From Acidobacteriota bacterium (GTDB lineage Bacteria > Acidobacteriota > Vicinamibacteria > Vicinamibacterales > 2-12-FULL-66-21): a stretch of DNA of 5,590 nt. Positions 5,590 through 5,590 of this stretch are shown in pieces. The stretch covers positions 1 to 5,590 of the forward strand of contig JACDBQ010000167.1 in NCBI GenBank assembly GCA_013694845.1, written 5' to 3'. Numbering within the stretch: position 1 is the stretch's first letter; each line of letters opens with the position of its first letter. The position numbers and the translations under genes are program-made. Below the pieces are notes generated by a model. It made no database searches. It was given only the letters and a program-made list of their open reading frames with translations, and was not told the origin of the DNA.

Positions 5590-5590
5590 G

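Overview
The window is GC-rich DNA, dense with G/C-ending codons, and fits a high-GC proteobacterium. The genus cannot be read from the sequence. Every convincing gene lies on the minus strand, so the operon reads from the right edge to the left.

In transcription order the genes are: a large helical-repeat (TPR-like) protein whose 5' end is probably outside the window (5589-3520); a 106-residue J-domain-like protein with PPD in place of the catalytic HPD (3520-3200); a 137-base gap with a GC-rich hairpin and a good ribosome binding site; a GTG-started GrpE-family nucleotide exchange factor (3062-2394); a 577-residue Hsp70/DnaK-family chaperone with a reduced C-terminus (2397-664); and a 94-residue protein with an N-terminal four-cysteine zinc ribbon and a helical remainder (660-376). 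The junctions are very tight: TGATG between the first two genes, ATGA between grpE and hsp70, and 3 bases between hsp70 and the zinc-ribbon gene. This argues for one co-translated functional unit.

The gene set looks like a specialised accessory Hsp70 machine rather than the housekeeping dnaK-dnaJ-grpE set. It has its own ATPase and exchange factor, a degenerate J-like subunit in place of a full DnaJ, and two unnamed helical proteins that could act as client adaptors or scaffolds. The client and the physiological role cannot be read from the sequence.

The left 375 bases hold no confident gene. They are less GC-rich in their middle and carry a striking imperfect inverted repeat (62-102 and 256-296, 37 of 41 positions matching) around a 153-base spacer. 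This could be a decayed miniature inverted-repeat element or two divergent copies of a short coding segment. A reading frame that runs off the left edge on the minus strand overlaps the left arm.
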